Assembly (NCBI RefSeq): GCF_003025615.1
Contig: NZ_PYMJ01000002.1
Coordinates: forward strand, 186,001-250,000
Source of the DNA: Photobacterium frigidiphilum
GTDB lineage: Bacteria; Pseudomonadota; Gammaproteobacteria; Enterobacterales; Vibrionaceae
Length of the DNA stretch: 64,000 nucleotides
Direction: 5' to 3'
Made by a program: the position numbers and the translations under genes. The notes below the pieces were generated by a model. The model worked only from the letters and a program-made list of their open reading frames with translations. It was not told the origin of the DNA and did not search any database. Of this stretch, positions 27,722 to 36,783 are shown piece by piece. Numbering within the stretch: the stretch's first letter is position 1; each line of letters starts with the position of its first letter.

Positions 27722-29002
27722 ATGACAGATAAGCGAAAAGAGACGGGTAGTGGAAAACTGCTGTATTGCTCTTTCTGTGGAAAAAGTCAACACGAAGTTC
27801 GTAAGCTAATCGCTGGACCTTCTGTGTATATTTGCGATGAGTGTGTCGATCTTTGTAACGACATCATTCGCGAAGAAATCAAAGAAGTGATGCCTAAGCG
27901 TGATGGCAATGAACTTCCGACTCCGCAAGAAATTCGTACAAACCTGGATGATTATGTTATTGGTCAAAACCATGCGAAAAAGGTTTTGGCTGTAGCGGTA
28001 TACAACCACTACAAACGTCTTCGTAATGGCGACACTACAAGTGATGGTGTTGAGCTAGGTAAAAGTAATATTCTACTTATCGGTCCTACTGGTAGTGGTA
28101 AAACGCTTCTAGCTGAAACGTTAGCACGTATGCTAGACGTTCCATTTACAATGGCTGACGCAACGACGCTGACTGAAGCGGGTTATGTTGGTGAAGATGT
28201 TGAAAACATCATTCAGAAGCTGCTACAGAAATGTGATTATGATGTAGCTAAAGCTGAGCGCGGTATTGTTTATATCGATGAGATCGATAAGATTTCTCGT
28301 AAGTCTGATAACCCATCAATTACGCGTGACGTATCTGGTGAAGGTGTTCAGCAGGCGCTATTGAAATTGATTGAAGGTACAGTGGCTTCTGTTCCACCAC
28401 AAGGTGGTCGTAAGCATCCTCAACAAGAATTCTTACAAGTTGATACTTCTAAGATTCTATTTATCTGTGGCGGCGCATTTGCTGGCCTAGATAAAGTGGT
28501 TGAGCAACGTGTCGCAACGGGTACGGGTATTGGCTTTAGTGCTGATGTTCGTTCAAAGAGCGAAGAGCGTACAATCAGTGACTTGTTTAAGAAAGTAGAA
28601 CCAGAAGATTTGGTTAAGTACGGTCTTATTCCTGAGTTTATTGGTCGTCTGCCTGTAACTGCCACGTTGACTGAACTTGATCAAGATGCATTGGTTCAAA
28701 TTCTTCGCGAGCCGAAGAATGCATTAACTAAGCAGTATGCGGCGTTACTTGAGCTTGAAAATGTTGAGCTTGAGTTCCGTGACGATGCATTAGTTGCTAT
28801 TGCACGTAAAGCAATGGATCGTAAAACTGGCGCACGTGGTTTACGTTCAATTGTTGAGGCTGTTTTACTTGATACAATGTATGAACTGCCATCGTCTGTT
28901 GGTGTAAGTAAAGTTGTTATTGATGAGTCTGTTATCAACGGCGAGTCAGAACCACTTATGATTTACGAAAACACCGAAAATCAGGCAGCTGGTGCTGAAT
29001 AA
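27722..29002 (+). CDS. clpX: ATP-dependent Clp protease ATP-binding subunit ClpX
   Basis: AAA+ unfoldase that recognises tagged or native substrates (SsrA-tagged proteins, sigma-S via RssB) and feeds ClpP. It has 426 residues. The N-terminal C4 zinc-binding domain shows Cys16, Cys19, Cys38 and Cys41. Walker A GPTGSGKT is at about 121-128, Walker [11 protein letters not shown] follows, and the ClpP-contacting IGF loop is present in [13 protein letters not shown] lies about 6 bases upstream of ATG. A strong terminator follows. Confidence 0.99.
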   Translation: MTDKRKETGSGKLLYCSFCGKSQHEVRKLIAGPSVYICDECVDLCNDIIREEIKEVMPKRDGNELPTPQEIRTNLDDYVIGQNHAKKVLAVAVYNHYKRLRNGDTTSDGVELGKSNILLIGPTGSGKTLLAETLARMLDVPFTMADATTLTEAGYVGEDVENIIQKLLQKCDYDVAKAERGIVYIDEIDKISRKSDNPSITRDVSGEGVQQALLKLIEGTVASVPPQGGRKHPQQEFLQVDTSKILFICGGAFAGLDKVVEQRVATGTGIGFSADVRSKSEERTISDLFKKVEPEDLVKYGLIPEFIGRLPVTATLTELDQDALVQILREPKNALTKQYAALLELENVELEFRDDALVAIARKAMDRKTGARGLRSIVEAVLLDTMYELPSSVGVSKVVIDESVINGESEPLMIYENTENQAAGAE

Positions 29003-29028
29003 GTGTCTAATAACTGCACATAATGAAT

Positions 29029-29057
29029 AAAAAAAGGAGGCTTTGGCCTCCTTTTTT
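29029..29057 (+). terminator. Intrinsic terminator after clpX
   Basis: AAAAAAGGAGGC and GCCTCCTTTTTT form a perfect stem with a TTTG loop. It separates clpX from the heat-shock promoter of lon. Confidence 0.92.
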
Positions 29058-29076
29058 GTTTTCTGTTACTTCTCCC

Positions 29077-29104
29077 GTTGAATAATAGTGGGTTACCCCC
29101 ATAT
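29077..29104 (+). promoter_or_regulatory. Putative sigma-32 (heat-shock) promoter of lon
   Basis: GTTGAA (29077-29082), a 14-base spacer and CCCCATAT (29097-29104) match the sigma-32 pattern CTTGAA-N13/14-CCCCATnT well. It lies 36 bases before the lon start. Confidence 0.78.
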
Positions 29105-29139
29105 ACTCATTAAAGAGACTAAAAGGAAGAGAGAAGCAT

Positions 29140-31512
29140 ATGAACCTGGAGCGTTCCGAGCGCCTTGATATTCCGGTTCTGCCACTGCGTGATGTGGTGG
29201 TATACCCTCACATGGTGATTCCATTGTTTGTGGGACGGGAAAAATCAATTCGTTGCCTTGAATCAGCAATGGATAACAATAAACAAATTCTACTGGTAGC
29301 TCAGAAAGAAGCTGCCACTGATGAACCTGCAATTACAGATTTGTACGATGTAGGTACAGTTGCCACTATTCTGCAGTTATTGAAATTGCCAGACGGTACT
29401 GTGAAGGTTTTGGTGGAAGGTCAGCAGCGTGCTGCGGTTGAAAATCTTGTCGACAATGAATTTTTCAGCGCACAAGCCGAGTTTTTGGTTACACCAGAAA
29501 TGGATGAAAGAGAGCAGGAAGTACTGGTACGTACTGCGATCAACCAATTCGAAGGCTTTATTAAGCTGAATAAAAAGATCCCACCAGAAGTGCTAACGTC
29601 TTTAAATGGTATTGATGAAGCGGCTCGCCTTGCTGATACCATTGCTGCGCACATGCCTTTGAAGTTGGCAGATAAACAGAAAGTACTCGAAATTATCGAT
29701 ATCACAGAGCGTTTAGAGTTCTTGATGGCGATGATGGAATCTGAAATCGATTTGCTTCAAGTTGAAAAACGCATCCGTGGACGCGTTAAGAAGCAAATGG
29801 AAAAGAGCCAACGTGAGTATTATTTAAACGAACAAATGAAAGCCATCCAAAAAGAATTGGGTGAGCTTGATGATGCACCAGATGAATTTGAATCTTTAAA
29901 AATAAAGATTGAAGCCTCTAAGATGCCAGCAGAAGCGAAAGAGAAGACAGAACAAGAGCTTCAAAAGCTTAAAATGATGTCTCCTATGTCTGCGGAAGCG
30001 ACTGTCGTGCGTGGTTACATCGACTGGATGCTGAGTGTGCCTTGGCACAAGCGTTCTAAAGTGAAGCGCAACTTAGCGAAAGCTGAAGAAGTACTGAATG
30101 CCGATCACTACGGCTTAGAGCGCGTTAAAGAACGTATTCTTGAGTATTTAGCCGTTCAAAGCCGTATCAATAAACTGAAAGGTCCAATTCTTTGTCTTGT
30201 TGGTCCTCCTGGTGTGGGTAAAACGTCACTAGGCCAGTCTATTGCCGCCGCAACAGGGCGTAAGTACGTACGAATGGCGCTAGGCGGTGTTCGTGACGAA
30301 GCTGAAATCCGTGGTCACCGTAGAACGTACATTGGTTCTATGCCGGGCAAGATAATTCAAAAAATGGCAAAAGTCGAAGTGAAAAATCCGCTGTTTTTAT
30401 TAGATGAAATCGACAAAATGTCATCTGATATGCGTGGTGACCCAGCTTCTGCTTTGCTTGAAGTACTAGATCCTGAGCAAAATAATGCCTTTAACGATCA
30501 TTACTTGGAAGTTGATTACGATCTTTCTGACGTAATGTTTGTCGCAACGTCTAACTCTATGAATATTCCTGGTCCATTACTTGACCGTATGGAAGTGATT
30601 CGTCTGTCGGGTTATACCGAAGATGAGAAGTTAAATATTGCGAAAAATCACCTACTCGATAAGCAGATTCAACGTAATGGCTTAAAAGTGGGCGAGGTTG
30701 AAATTGATGACTCAGCGTTAATCGGCATTATTCGCTACTACACACGTGAAGCGGGTGTACGTAGTCTTGAGCGAGAAATTTCAAAACTTTGTCGTAAAGC
30801 AGTAAAAGAAATTTTATTGAATAAAGACGTGACGAAAGTCACGATTAATCAAGCTAACCTAAAAGACTACCTTGGTGTTCAGCGCTGTGATTACGGTAAA
30901 GCTGATGAAAGCAATCGTATTGGTCAAGTGACTGGTTTAGCATGGACTGAAGTTGGTGGTGATTTATTAACCATCGAAACGGAGTCAATGCTAGGCAAAG
31001 GTAAGTTGACCTACACTGGCTCACTCGGTGATGTGATGCAAGAGTCGATTCAAGCAGCGATGACGGTTGTAAGAGCACGTGCAGAGCGTCTAGGTATTGC
31101 TACCGACTTTTACGAGAAGCGTGATATTCACGTTCACGTACCAGAAGGTGCAACACCAAAAGATGGCCCTAGTGCTGGTGTCGCAATGTGTACGGCACTT
31201 GTTTCAAGCTTAACCGGTAACCCTGTTCGTGCTGATGTTGCAATGACGGGTGAAATTACCCTACGTGGTGAAGTACTGCCAATCGGTGGCTTGAAAGAGA
31301 AACTGTTAGCAGCCCACCGTGGTGGTATTAAAACTGTCATCATTCCTAAAGAGAATGAACGTGACTTGGAAGAGATTCCAGCTAACGTAATTGCTGATTT
31401 GCTCGTACGCCCAGTACGTTGGATTGATGAAGTGCTAACGATAGCATTGCAGAATAATCCAACAGGCATTGAACTGGTAAATGCCCCAAATAGTGACGTG
31501 CAGCAAAGTTAA
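29140..31512 (+). CDS. lon: ATP-dependent Lon protease
   Basis: Homo-oligomeric AAA+ protease for misfolded and regulatory proteins. The 790-residue protein has the N-terminal LON substrate-binding domain (LPLRDVVVYPHMVIPLFVGREKS in the first 40 residues), a coiled-coil region, Walker A GPPGVGKT (near residue 355), Walker B LFLLDEIDKM, and the protease domain with the catalytic Ser at about 678 in KDGPSAGVAM and the downstream Lys in GGLKEKLLAA. It has its own heat-shock-type promoter and a GAAGAGAG ribosome region. Synteny with clpX and hupB is as in E. coli. Confidence 0.99.
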   Translation: MNLERSERLDIPVLPLRDVVVYPHMVIPLFVGREKSIRCLESAMDNNKQILLVAQKEAATDEPAITDLYDVGTVATILQLLKLPDGTVKVLVEGQQRAAVENLVDNEFFSAQAEFLVTPEMDEREQEVLVRTAINQFEGFIKLNKKIPPEVLTSLNGIDEAARLADTIAAHMPLKLADKQKVLEIIDITERLEFLMAMMESEIDLLQVEKRIRGRVKKQMEKSQREYYLNEQMKAIQKELGELDDAPDEFESLKIKIEASKMPAEAKEKTEQELQKLKMMSPMSAEATVVRGYIDWMLSVPWHKRSKVKRNLAKAEEVLNADHYGLERVKERILEYLAVQSRINKLKGPILCLVGPPGVGKTSLGQSIAAATGRKYVRMALGGVRDEAEIRGHRRTYIGSMPGKIIQKMAKVEVKNPLFLLDEIDKMSSDMRGDPASALLEVLDPEQNNAFNDHYLEVDYDLSDVMFVATSNSMNIPGPLLDRMEVIRLSGYTEDEKLNIAKNHLLDKQIQRNGLKVGEVEIDDSALIGIIRYYTREAGVRSLEREISKLCRKAVKEILLNKDVTKVTINQANLKDYLGVQRCDYGKADESNRIGQVTGLAWTEVGGDLLTIETESMLGKGKLTYTGSLGDVMQESIQAAMTVVRARAERLGIATDFYEKRDIHVHVPEGATPKDGPSAGVAMCTALVSSLTGNPVRADVAMTGEITLRGEVLPIGGLKEKLLAAHRGGIKTVIIPKENERDLEEIPANVIADLLVRPVRWIDEVLTIALQNNPTGIELVNAPNSDVQQS

Positions 31513-31749
31513 GTAAAGAAAAGACGCTTTCAAGTGCGAAAAGCCTTGTCAGCGTTTTTTTGTCTGGCTATAAGTTAGGTCTAATTCGTTGTTTGCTCAA
31601 TAATATCAATGCATGCACTTAATCTTGGGTTGTTGTATTGGCATAATAAAGCTTGATAAATATTTTGGTTGTCCGCTGTGAAAGCTCAAATAAAAAGGGT
31701 TTTTGCAAAAAGGTTGCTTACGGACAATGTTCATAGAGGGGATGAAATC

Positions 31750-32025
31750 GTGAACAAAACTCAGTTAGTTGATAAAATCGCAGAAAGTGCAGATATCTCA
31801 AAAGCGTCTGCTGGTCGTGCTCTAGATGCATTCATTGATGCTGTATCTGGTACATTGAAAGATGGTGATCAGGTTGCTCTAGTCGGTTTTGGTACCTTCT
31901 CAGTACGTGATCGTGCAGCACGTACAGGTCGCAACCCTCAAACGGGTGAAGAAATCCAAATTGCAGCAGCGAAAGTACCGGGCTTCAAGCCAGGTAAAGC
32001 ACTTAAAGATTCTGTAAATTTATAA
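31750..32025 (+). CDS. hupB: DNA-binding protein HU-beta
   Basis: Small nucleoid protein that bends DNA and forms HU dimers. From GTG at 31750 the protein is 91 residues, starting [18 protein letters not shown], the family's usual start; AGGGG lies about eight bases upstream. An in-frame GTG at 31669 would add 27 basic residues not found in HU, so I reject it. The DNA-arm motif [14 protein letters not shown] and [12 protein letters not shown] are intact. It is followed by its own terminator. Confidence 0.98.
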   Translation: MNKTQLVDKIAESADISKASAGRALDAFIDAVSGTLKDGDQVALVGFGTFSVRDRAARTGRNPQTGEEIQIAAAKVPGFKPGKALKDSVNL

Positions 32026-32144
32026 GCGTCTGCAATATTAGCTCTTGTAATAGAGCTGGGCAATTAGCCTTGTGTTTACGTTGTGTGAAATTACAGCACA
32101 AAGATTATTGTCGGTTGTTTCTACAATTAGACAAATCTGATGAG

Positions 32145-32170
32145 GCGCATCGTGTAGATGCGCTTTTTTT
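32145..32170 (+). terminator. Intrinsic terminator after hupB
   Basis: GCGCATC and GATGCGC with a GTGTA loop, followed by seven T. Confidence 0.9.
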
Positions 32171-32296
32171 ACTTTATACTGGTGTAATTTATATCAGATG
32201 ATATTGCGGTAGACAATTAGCGAGATTAGTTGATTGTTAGCGCAGGCATTACTCACAGTACCATATCAGCTAGACATGTAGGAGATACGGCAGATT

Positions 32297-34168
32297 ATGA
32301 TGGAACGATTGCGCGAAGGCGTTAACAGTATTTGGGTTAAGGTTATTCTTGGCTTAATTATTTTTTCTTTTGTTTTTGCCGGGGTCGGTAGTTATCTAGC
32401 CGGTGGTAGCCAACCAGCTGCAGCAAAAATTAATGGCACTGAAATTAGCCAAAACGAATTTGAACAGGCTTACCAAAATGAGCGCAACCGAATGCAGTCG
32501 CAGCTTGGTGACTACTTCTCGACGCTATTAGGTGATCCTGAGTATGTTAAACAGTTCCGTCAAAGCGTTCTTGATCGCATGATCAATGACGTATTGATTG
32601 AGCAACGTGCTACAGAGCTTGGTCTTCGCATTAGTGATGAGCATATCCGTAAAACGATTACCTCAATGCCTGAATTCCAGCGTGATGGTCAGTTTGATAA
32701 TGACTCGTACACCATGTTACTGCGCCGTTCAGGTTTCACACCTGATCAGTTTGCCGAATACATGCGTACAGATATGTTGCGTACGCAATTCTTAACCGCA
32801 ATTCAGGGTAGTGACTTTGCTCTAGATAGTGAATTAACAGCACTTCGCAAGTTAGAAGCTCAGCAACGTGTGGTTCGTAGCCTTACATTAGACCTTGCTG
32901 ATTTTACTAAAAATGCAACGGTGACTGATGAAGAAGCTAAAGTATTTTATGAGCAAAACCCTCAAATGTTCACTCGTCCTGACCAAGTGAAAGTTGCGTA
33001 TATCGAGCTTTCTGGCGAAGGTTTAAAAGATACGCTGGATGTGTCTGATGAAGATGTAAAAGCGTATTACGAAGAACATAAAGATAAGTACAGTTCTATT
33101 GAGCAACGCCAAGTTAGCCACATTCTAGTACAGGGTGACAATGCTGATGCGAAAGCAAAAGCTGAAGCGCTTAAAGCCGAACTAGATGCTGGTGCTGATT
33201 TTGCTGAGCTAGCGTTATCATCATCTGATGACACATACAGTGGCAAAGATGGCGGTAAGCTAGATTGGTTTGAACGTGGCGTGATGGATCCTGCATTTGA
33301 AGATGCAGCATTCGGTCTTGCTAATAACGGTGATATTTCTGGTGTTGTTAAATCGTCTTTCGGTTACCACATCATTAAATTAGACGCAGTTAAAGCAAGC
33401 CAAGTTAAACCATTTTCAGATGTTAGCGCAGAAATCATTGTAGAGCTTCGTGAACAGCAAGCTGCTGAACACTTCTACGATATGCAGACAAAGTTAGCGG
33501 AAACAGCATTCGAGATGCCTGACTCGCTAGACGACGCTGCTGCTGCCGTGAATGCAACGGTTCATACAACAGATTTCATCTCACAAATGGATGCACAAGG
33601 TGTATTGGCTAACCCTGCGGTTATGCAAGCATTGTTCAGTGCTGAAGTACGTGAAGATGGTTTAAACTCAGATGTTATTGAGATTGCACCAGAGCACGTG
33701 GTGGTTGTACGTGTTGATGATTCTCGTGATGAAATGGTATTACCATTTGATGAAGTTTCTGCAAAAGTGAAAGCACAACTTGCAAGCCAGAAAGGCGAGC
33801 AAAATGCACAAGCTAAAGCTGATGACCTTATTGCAGGACTTCGTGCAGGAAATACAGATGCGCTTGAAGCTGAAGGTTTAAGCTTCGGTGAAGAGCAAAC
33901 TATCAGCCGTTCAGGTCCTGATCGTATGGTTTCTCAAGTGGCGTTTAGTTTAACTAAACCTGTTGGTGATAAATCGATATATGGTATGACGCGTGATGCT
34001 ACTGGCAACGTTCAAATTATCGCCCTTGATAAGGTGATTGATGTTGATGTTGCGAAAGAGGCAATCAGTGGTGATTTTGCTAAACAAGTTGAGCAAATGA
34101 ATGCGCAGCAAGATGTTGCCGCAACACTTCAATCGCTTCGCGATACTGCAGAAGTAAGTTATCCATAA
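32297..34168 (+). CDS. ppiD: Periplasmic chaperone / peptidyl-prolyl isomerase D
   Basis: Inner-membrane-anchored chaperone at the SecYEG exit that assists folding of outer-membrane and periplasmic proteins. The 623-residue protein has one N-terminal membrane anchor (about 13-35, VKVILGLIIFSFVFAGVGSYL), a SurA-like N-domain (INGTEISQNEFEQAYQ), and a central parvulin domain (about 265-360: RQVSHILVQGDNADAK, FAELALSSSDD, GGKLDWFERG, SGVVKSSFGYHIIKL). The start could be either of two adjacent ATGs (32297 or 32300) behind GGAGATA. Its neighbours match E. coli hupB-ppiD-ybaV. Confidence 0.97.
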   Translation: MMERLREGVNSIWVKVILGLIIFSFVFAGVGSYLAGGSQPAAAKINGTEISQNEFEQAYQNERNRMQSQLGDYFSTLLGDPEYVKQFRQSVLDRMINDVLIEQRATELGLRISDEHIRKTITSMPEFQRDGQFDNDSYTMLLRRSGFTPDQFAEYMRTDMLRTQFLTAIQGSDFALDSELTALRKLEAQQRVVRSLTLDLADFTKNATVTDEEAKVFYEQNPQMFTRPDQVKVAYIELSGEGLKDTLDVSDEDVKAYYEEHKDKYSSIEQRQVSHILVQGDNADAKAKAEALKAELDAGADFAELALSSSDDTYSGKDGGKLDWFERGVMDPAFEDAAFGLANNGDISGVVKSSFGYHIIKLDAVKASQVKPFSDVSAEIIVELREQQAAEHFYDMQTKLAETAFEMPDSLDDAAAAVNATVHTTDFISQMDAQGVLANPAVMQALFSAEVREDGLNSDVIEIAPEHVVVVRVDDSRDEMVLPFDEVSAKVKAQLASQKGEQNAQAKADDLIAGLRAGNTDALEAEGLSFGEEQTISRSGPDRMVSQVAFSLTKPVGDKSIYGMTRDATGNVQIIALDKVIDVDVAKEAISGDFAKQVEQMNAQQDVAATLQSLRDTAEVSYP

Positions 34169-34210
34169 TTGGATATATCTGCAAATTAACTGAAATTGAT
34201 ATTTCTATTA

Positions 34211-34241
34211 ACGGGTCGCCATTGTGCGACCCGTCGTTTTT
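34211..34241 (+). terminator. Intrinsic terminator after ppiD
   Basis: ACGGGTCGC and GCGACCCGT form a perfect 9-bp stem followed by CGTTTTT. Confidence 0.92.
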
Positions 34242-34358
34242 ATACTGTAAAAACGTTTTTAAACCTTTTCCTTCGTTTCTGACCCGCTATTCTACATCTC
34301 AGTTATAACCACTGTGGTTTATCACTAAGTACTTAATTGAATATTCAAAGGAATAGAA

Positions 34359-34643
34359 ATGAAGACAATGATTAAAATGGCATTATTCTCAATGTTTTTA
34401 CTCTTAGCGCCGTTAAGTCAGGCTGCTAATGAATACGAAGGAATTGAAATAAAAATTAACATTAATAATGCAAACGCAGAAGAATTAGATAAGTTGTTGA
34501 TTGGTATTGGTCCAGAGAAAGCCGAAAGTATCATTATCTATCGTAAAGAAAACGGAAATTTTCAGACCGCTGATGATTTGACTAATGTGAAAGGTATTGG
34601 TCTTGCGACTGTTGATAAAAACAGAGAAAGAATAGAATTATAA
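34359..34643 (+). CDS. ComEA-family helix-hairpin-helix protein
   Basis: A 94-residue secreted or periplasmic protein. The first 22 residues are a signal peptide ending LSQAAN. The rest is a tandem helix-hairpin-helix domain (ININNANAEELDKLLIGIGPEKAESII and FQTADDLTNVKGIGLATVDKN, shown here as two motifs). ComEA-type proteins bind incoming DNA in the periplasm during natural transformation, which is well known in Vibrio. E. coli has the homologue ybaV in the same place after ppiD. AAAGGAA lies about six bases before ATG. Confidence 0.9.
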   Translation: MKTMIKMALFSMFLLLAPLSQAANEYEGIEIKININNANAEELDKLLIGIGPEKAESIIIYRKENGNFQTADDLTNVKGIGLATVDKNRERIEL

Positions 34644-34706
34644 ATAGCTTGTAGATAACACCGAGAAGGAGAGAGGCGTAGTACTCCTTCATGAGTGTCT
34701 GTTCTT

Positions 34707-34886
34707 CTATGTATTCTGATACGTAAATGCAGCACGAGCGGTAGATAAAAACATGTCATAGCCATAGCACTGGTATTCACTCATTAGTGTCTGTGCATTT
34801 TCTAATGAAAATTTATATTTTCCTCGCTTACCCACTCGAACAATCCCCTCCGGTAGTTTTATATTTACACGATATAGAGCTGTCAT
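34707..34886 (-). CDS. Small hypothetical protein (59 aa)
   Basis: A 59-codon frame on the minus strand from ATG at 34886 to TAG at 34707-34709. AAGGT lies eight to nine bases before the ATG. The product starts MTALYRVNIKLPEGIVRVGK, is rich in Tyr (six) and basic residues, and has no signal peptide or membrane segment. I do not recognise a family. It fills an otherwise empty gap between the comEA-like and DUF1971 genes, and the ribosome site supports translation. Confidence 0.55.
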   Translation of the reverse strand: MTALYRVNIKLPEGIVRVGKRGKYKFSLENAQTLMSEYQCYGYDMFLSTARAAFTYQNT

Positions 34887-34982
34887 TTAGGTTACCTTTT
34901 TGACTTTAGATAAAGCACAGATAAGCCTTCCTTGGCGACATGTGTTCTAGACACAATACTTACTTATTCTTTTTAGAAGTCA

Positions 34983-35321
34983 CTACTTCTTTGCATTAAA
35001 TAACACTTGATCGGTTTTGTCTTTGTCTGACCAAAAATTAATGTTGAATTGGGCATCCTCAGATAATTCGACACGATGCCAGTATTCAGGAGGGCTGGTC
35101 GCAAACTGCCCAGCGCGAATAACAACGATGGCTTCTGGCTCTGTCGCATTCTCATCCGCAAAACCATAATATGTGACAGTGCCTTCCATTACGCAAAGCT
35201 GACCGAAAACACCTTCAGCTGTATTGTGATGAGAGAGCAAAGCGGCTGGTACATTATCTTTGGTAAAGAAAGGAGTTGAACGTTGTATTTTCCAATTGTT
35301 AGGAATTCGTAAGTGGATCAT
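34983..35321 (-). CDS. DUF1971 domain-containing small cupin-like protein
   Basis: A 112-residue protein of the DUF1971 family, related to the small cupin domain found fused to TehB-like tellurite proteins. Visible family segments: TPFFTKDNVPAALLSHHNTAEG, a GTVTYYGFAD strand, and ATSPPEYWHRVELSEDAQFNINFW with a conserved His. I chose ATG at 35321 because AGAGG lies six bases before it; an in-frame TTG at 35342 would add seven residues. The function is unknown; a metal-binding cupin fold is plausible. Confidence 0.8.
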   Translation of the reverse strand: MIHLRIPNNWKIQRSTPFFTKDNVPAALLSHHNTAEGVFGQLCVMEGTVTYYGFADENATEPEAIVVIRAGQFATSPPEYWHRVELSEDAQFNINFWSDKDKTDQVLFNAKK

Positions 35322-35453
35322 GTTTAACCTCTCTGATAACAAATGTTATTGATCATAGAAAGTGATTTGTTGACCAATAAAGATGCATTTATAATACACC
35401 TACCTAGTCATTATTCAATAATAATTCTCATTTGCATTGGGTTTGAAGTAGCG

Positions 35454-36032
35454 TTAATTAGGGTAATTATGTTTTTTATCAGTATCTTGTTGAGAAGAAA
35501 AAAAGTAGATAAAGCCTGACAATGCACCTATTAACGCACCAATTAAGTGTGCTTCGGTTGCCACGCGAGCGCCAATTAGAGCTTCTGAGCTGGCTGAACC
35601 GCCGTAGATTTGCTCCCAGATGATTTTGACGATTAACCCAACAAATAACAGCCAACCACCTTTGGTTTTTGTGCGTATATCATTAATGGCTCCCCAGGCG
35701 AATATGCCATGCAGCACCCCTGATAATCCGGCATACCATTGCATGTTAGTGGCGAATATTCCGCCGCCTATTCCGATAGAAAGCACGATGATTAAAGCGG
35801 TGTAACGCTTGGCATTAAAGTGGGCACGAAAAATAAAACTAATAACCAGGAGTGCTAATGCATTCATTAACAAATGTGCCCAATTGGTATGCGTTAGATT
35901 TCCTGTTAATATCCGCCATATTTCACCTTGAAGAATCGCATTACGATCCCAAGCAAGCCAAGGCTGAAGCGTAGGTATTTGCGCAACAAGGCAGATAGTG
36001 ATGATGAGAAATAAATACGTACGAATAGACAA
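35454..36032 (-). CDS. rrtA: Rhombosortase-type rhomboid intramembrane serine protease
   Basis: A polytopic membrane protease of the short rhomboid class. The catalytic Ser sits in AGLSGVLHGIFAWG and the catalytic His in EAHLIGALIGAL; LTHTNWAHLLMN matches the rhomboid HxxxN region. The size and motifs fit rhombosortase, which processes proteins with C-terminal GlyGly-CTERM anchors. The start is uncertain: TTG at 36032 has GAGG five bases upstream and avoids overlap with tapT, giving 192 residues; GTG at 36095 would give 213 and overlap the divergent tapT by 54 bases. Confidence 0.82.
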   Translation of the reverse strand: MSIRTYLFLIITICLVAQIPTLQPWLAWDRNAILQGEIWRILTGNLTHTNWAHLLMNALALLVISFIFRAHFNAKRYTALIIVLSIGIGGGIFATNMQWYAGLSGVLHGIFAWGAINDIRTKTKGGWLLFVGLIVKIIWEQIYGGSASSEALIGARVATEAHLIGALIGALSGFIYFFSSQQDTDKKHNYPN

Positions 36033-36041
36033 GGCAACCTC

Positions 36042-36695
36042 ATGAGTCGATATTGTGGACAGTGTAAAAAGGCTAAAAAAGCCTGTATTTGTCACTGGGT
36101 TCAGGTCATTGATGCTAAAACTGAATTATGGATATTACAACATCCATCTGAGATTAATCGAGCGATTGGCACTGCGCGAATACTTACTTTGTCATTGCCG
36201 AACGCACATCTATGGGTGGGTGAAGATTTTTCTGAACACGATGAAATAAATGCCTTACTCAGTGATAAAAATAGAGAAGTGTGGATAGTCTATCCTGAGG
36301 ATGGCTCAATCCCTATTTCTCAGCTCGTTACGTCTTCGTTACCCATGCACTCTGATACAGTGAAAGAGGGTTCGTCGAATAAGATCCGAACATTAATCTT
36401 ATTAGATGGGACGTGGAAAAAAGCGTTTAAGATGTGGCAGCTATCAAGTAATTTACAGCAATTGCCAACCGTTAATCTTGATAATGCCGACAATGGTAAT
36501 TATCGCATCCGTAAATCACCTAAAGATCAGGGGGTTTCAACGGTAGAAGCGGGTTATTTAGCGTTAACTGCACTTGAAGAACACCCTGAAAAGTTTCAAC
36601 CATTATTAGATACCTTCAATAAGATGATTGATTTTCAGATTCAGCAGATGCCTGAAGGGGTTTATCAGAAAAATTATGGCGGTTCTAGCAACTAG
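36042..36695 (+). CDS. tapT: tRNA-uridine aminocarboxypropyltransferase (DTW domain)
   Basis: DTW-domain enzyme (YfiP/TapT) that transfers the aminocarboxypropyl group of SAM to U47 of tRNAs to form acp3U. It has 217 residues. The N-terminal zinc-type cysteine cluster CGQCKKAKKACIC (5-17) is followed by LWILQHPSEINRAIGTARIL and LILLDGTWKKAFKMW, where the family DTW is present as DGTW. YRIRKSP is a typical later motif. AAGG lies seven bases before ATG. Its start is ten bases from that of the divergent rhombosortase gene. Confidence 0.92.
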   Translation: MSRYCGQCKKAKKACICHWVQVIDAKTELWILQHPSEINRAIGTARILTLSLPNAHLWVGEDFSEHDEINALLSDKNREVWIVYPEDGSIPISQLVTSSLPMHSDTVKEGSSNKIRTLILLDGTWKKAFKMWQLSSNLQQLPTVNLDNADNGNYRIRKSPKDQGVSTVEAGYLALTALEEHPEKFQPLLDTFNKMIDFQIQQMPEGVYQKNYGGSSN

Positions 36696-36713
36696 CGCTC
36701 TGTATTCCTTGGT

Positions 36714-36764
36714 TATATATACCCATGTTACCTCAAGGTGCTGAAATAAACATCTTGAGATAAC
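36714..36764. repeat. TATACCCAAG-family dispersed repeat with imperfect hairpin
   Basis: TATATATACCCATGTTACCTCAAGGTG resembles the copies at 22509 and 55173. GTTACCTCAAGGTG (36727-36740) pairs imperfectly (12 of 14) with the later CATCTTGAGATAAC. It lies between the convergent tapT and dgt-like genes and may act as a terminator. Confidence 0.65.
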
Positions 36765-36783
36765 GACACCTACCGTTTAGCGT

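Noticed and set aside
31520-31562. Terminator after lon
   Set aside because: ACGCT...AGCGT with a T run exists, but the stem is short and the loop long; I could not support it well enough to list.
31669-31749. N-terminal extension of HU-beta from GTG 31669
   Set aside because: HU proteins start at MNKTQL; the GTG at 31750 has a good ribosome site.
34973-35279. ORFs in other frames of the DUF1971 gene
   Set aside because: Shadow frames; the DUF1971 frame has the family motifs.
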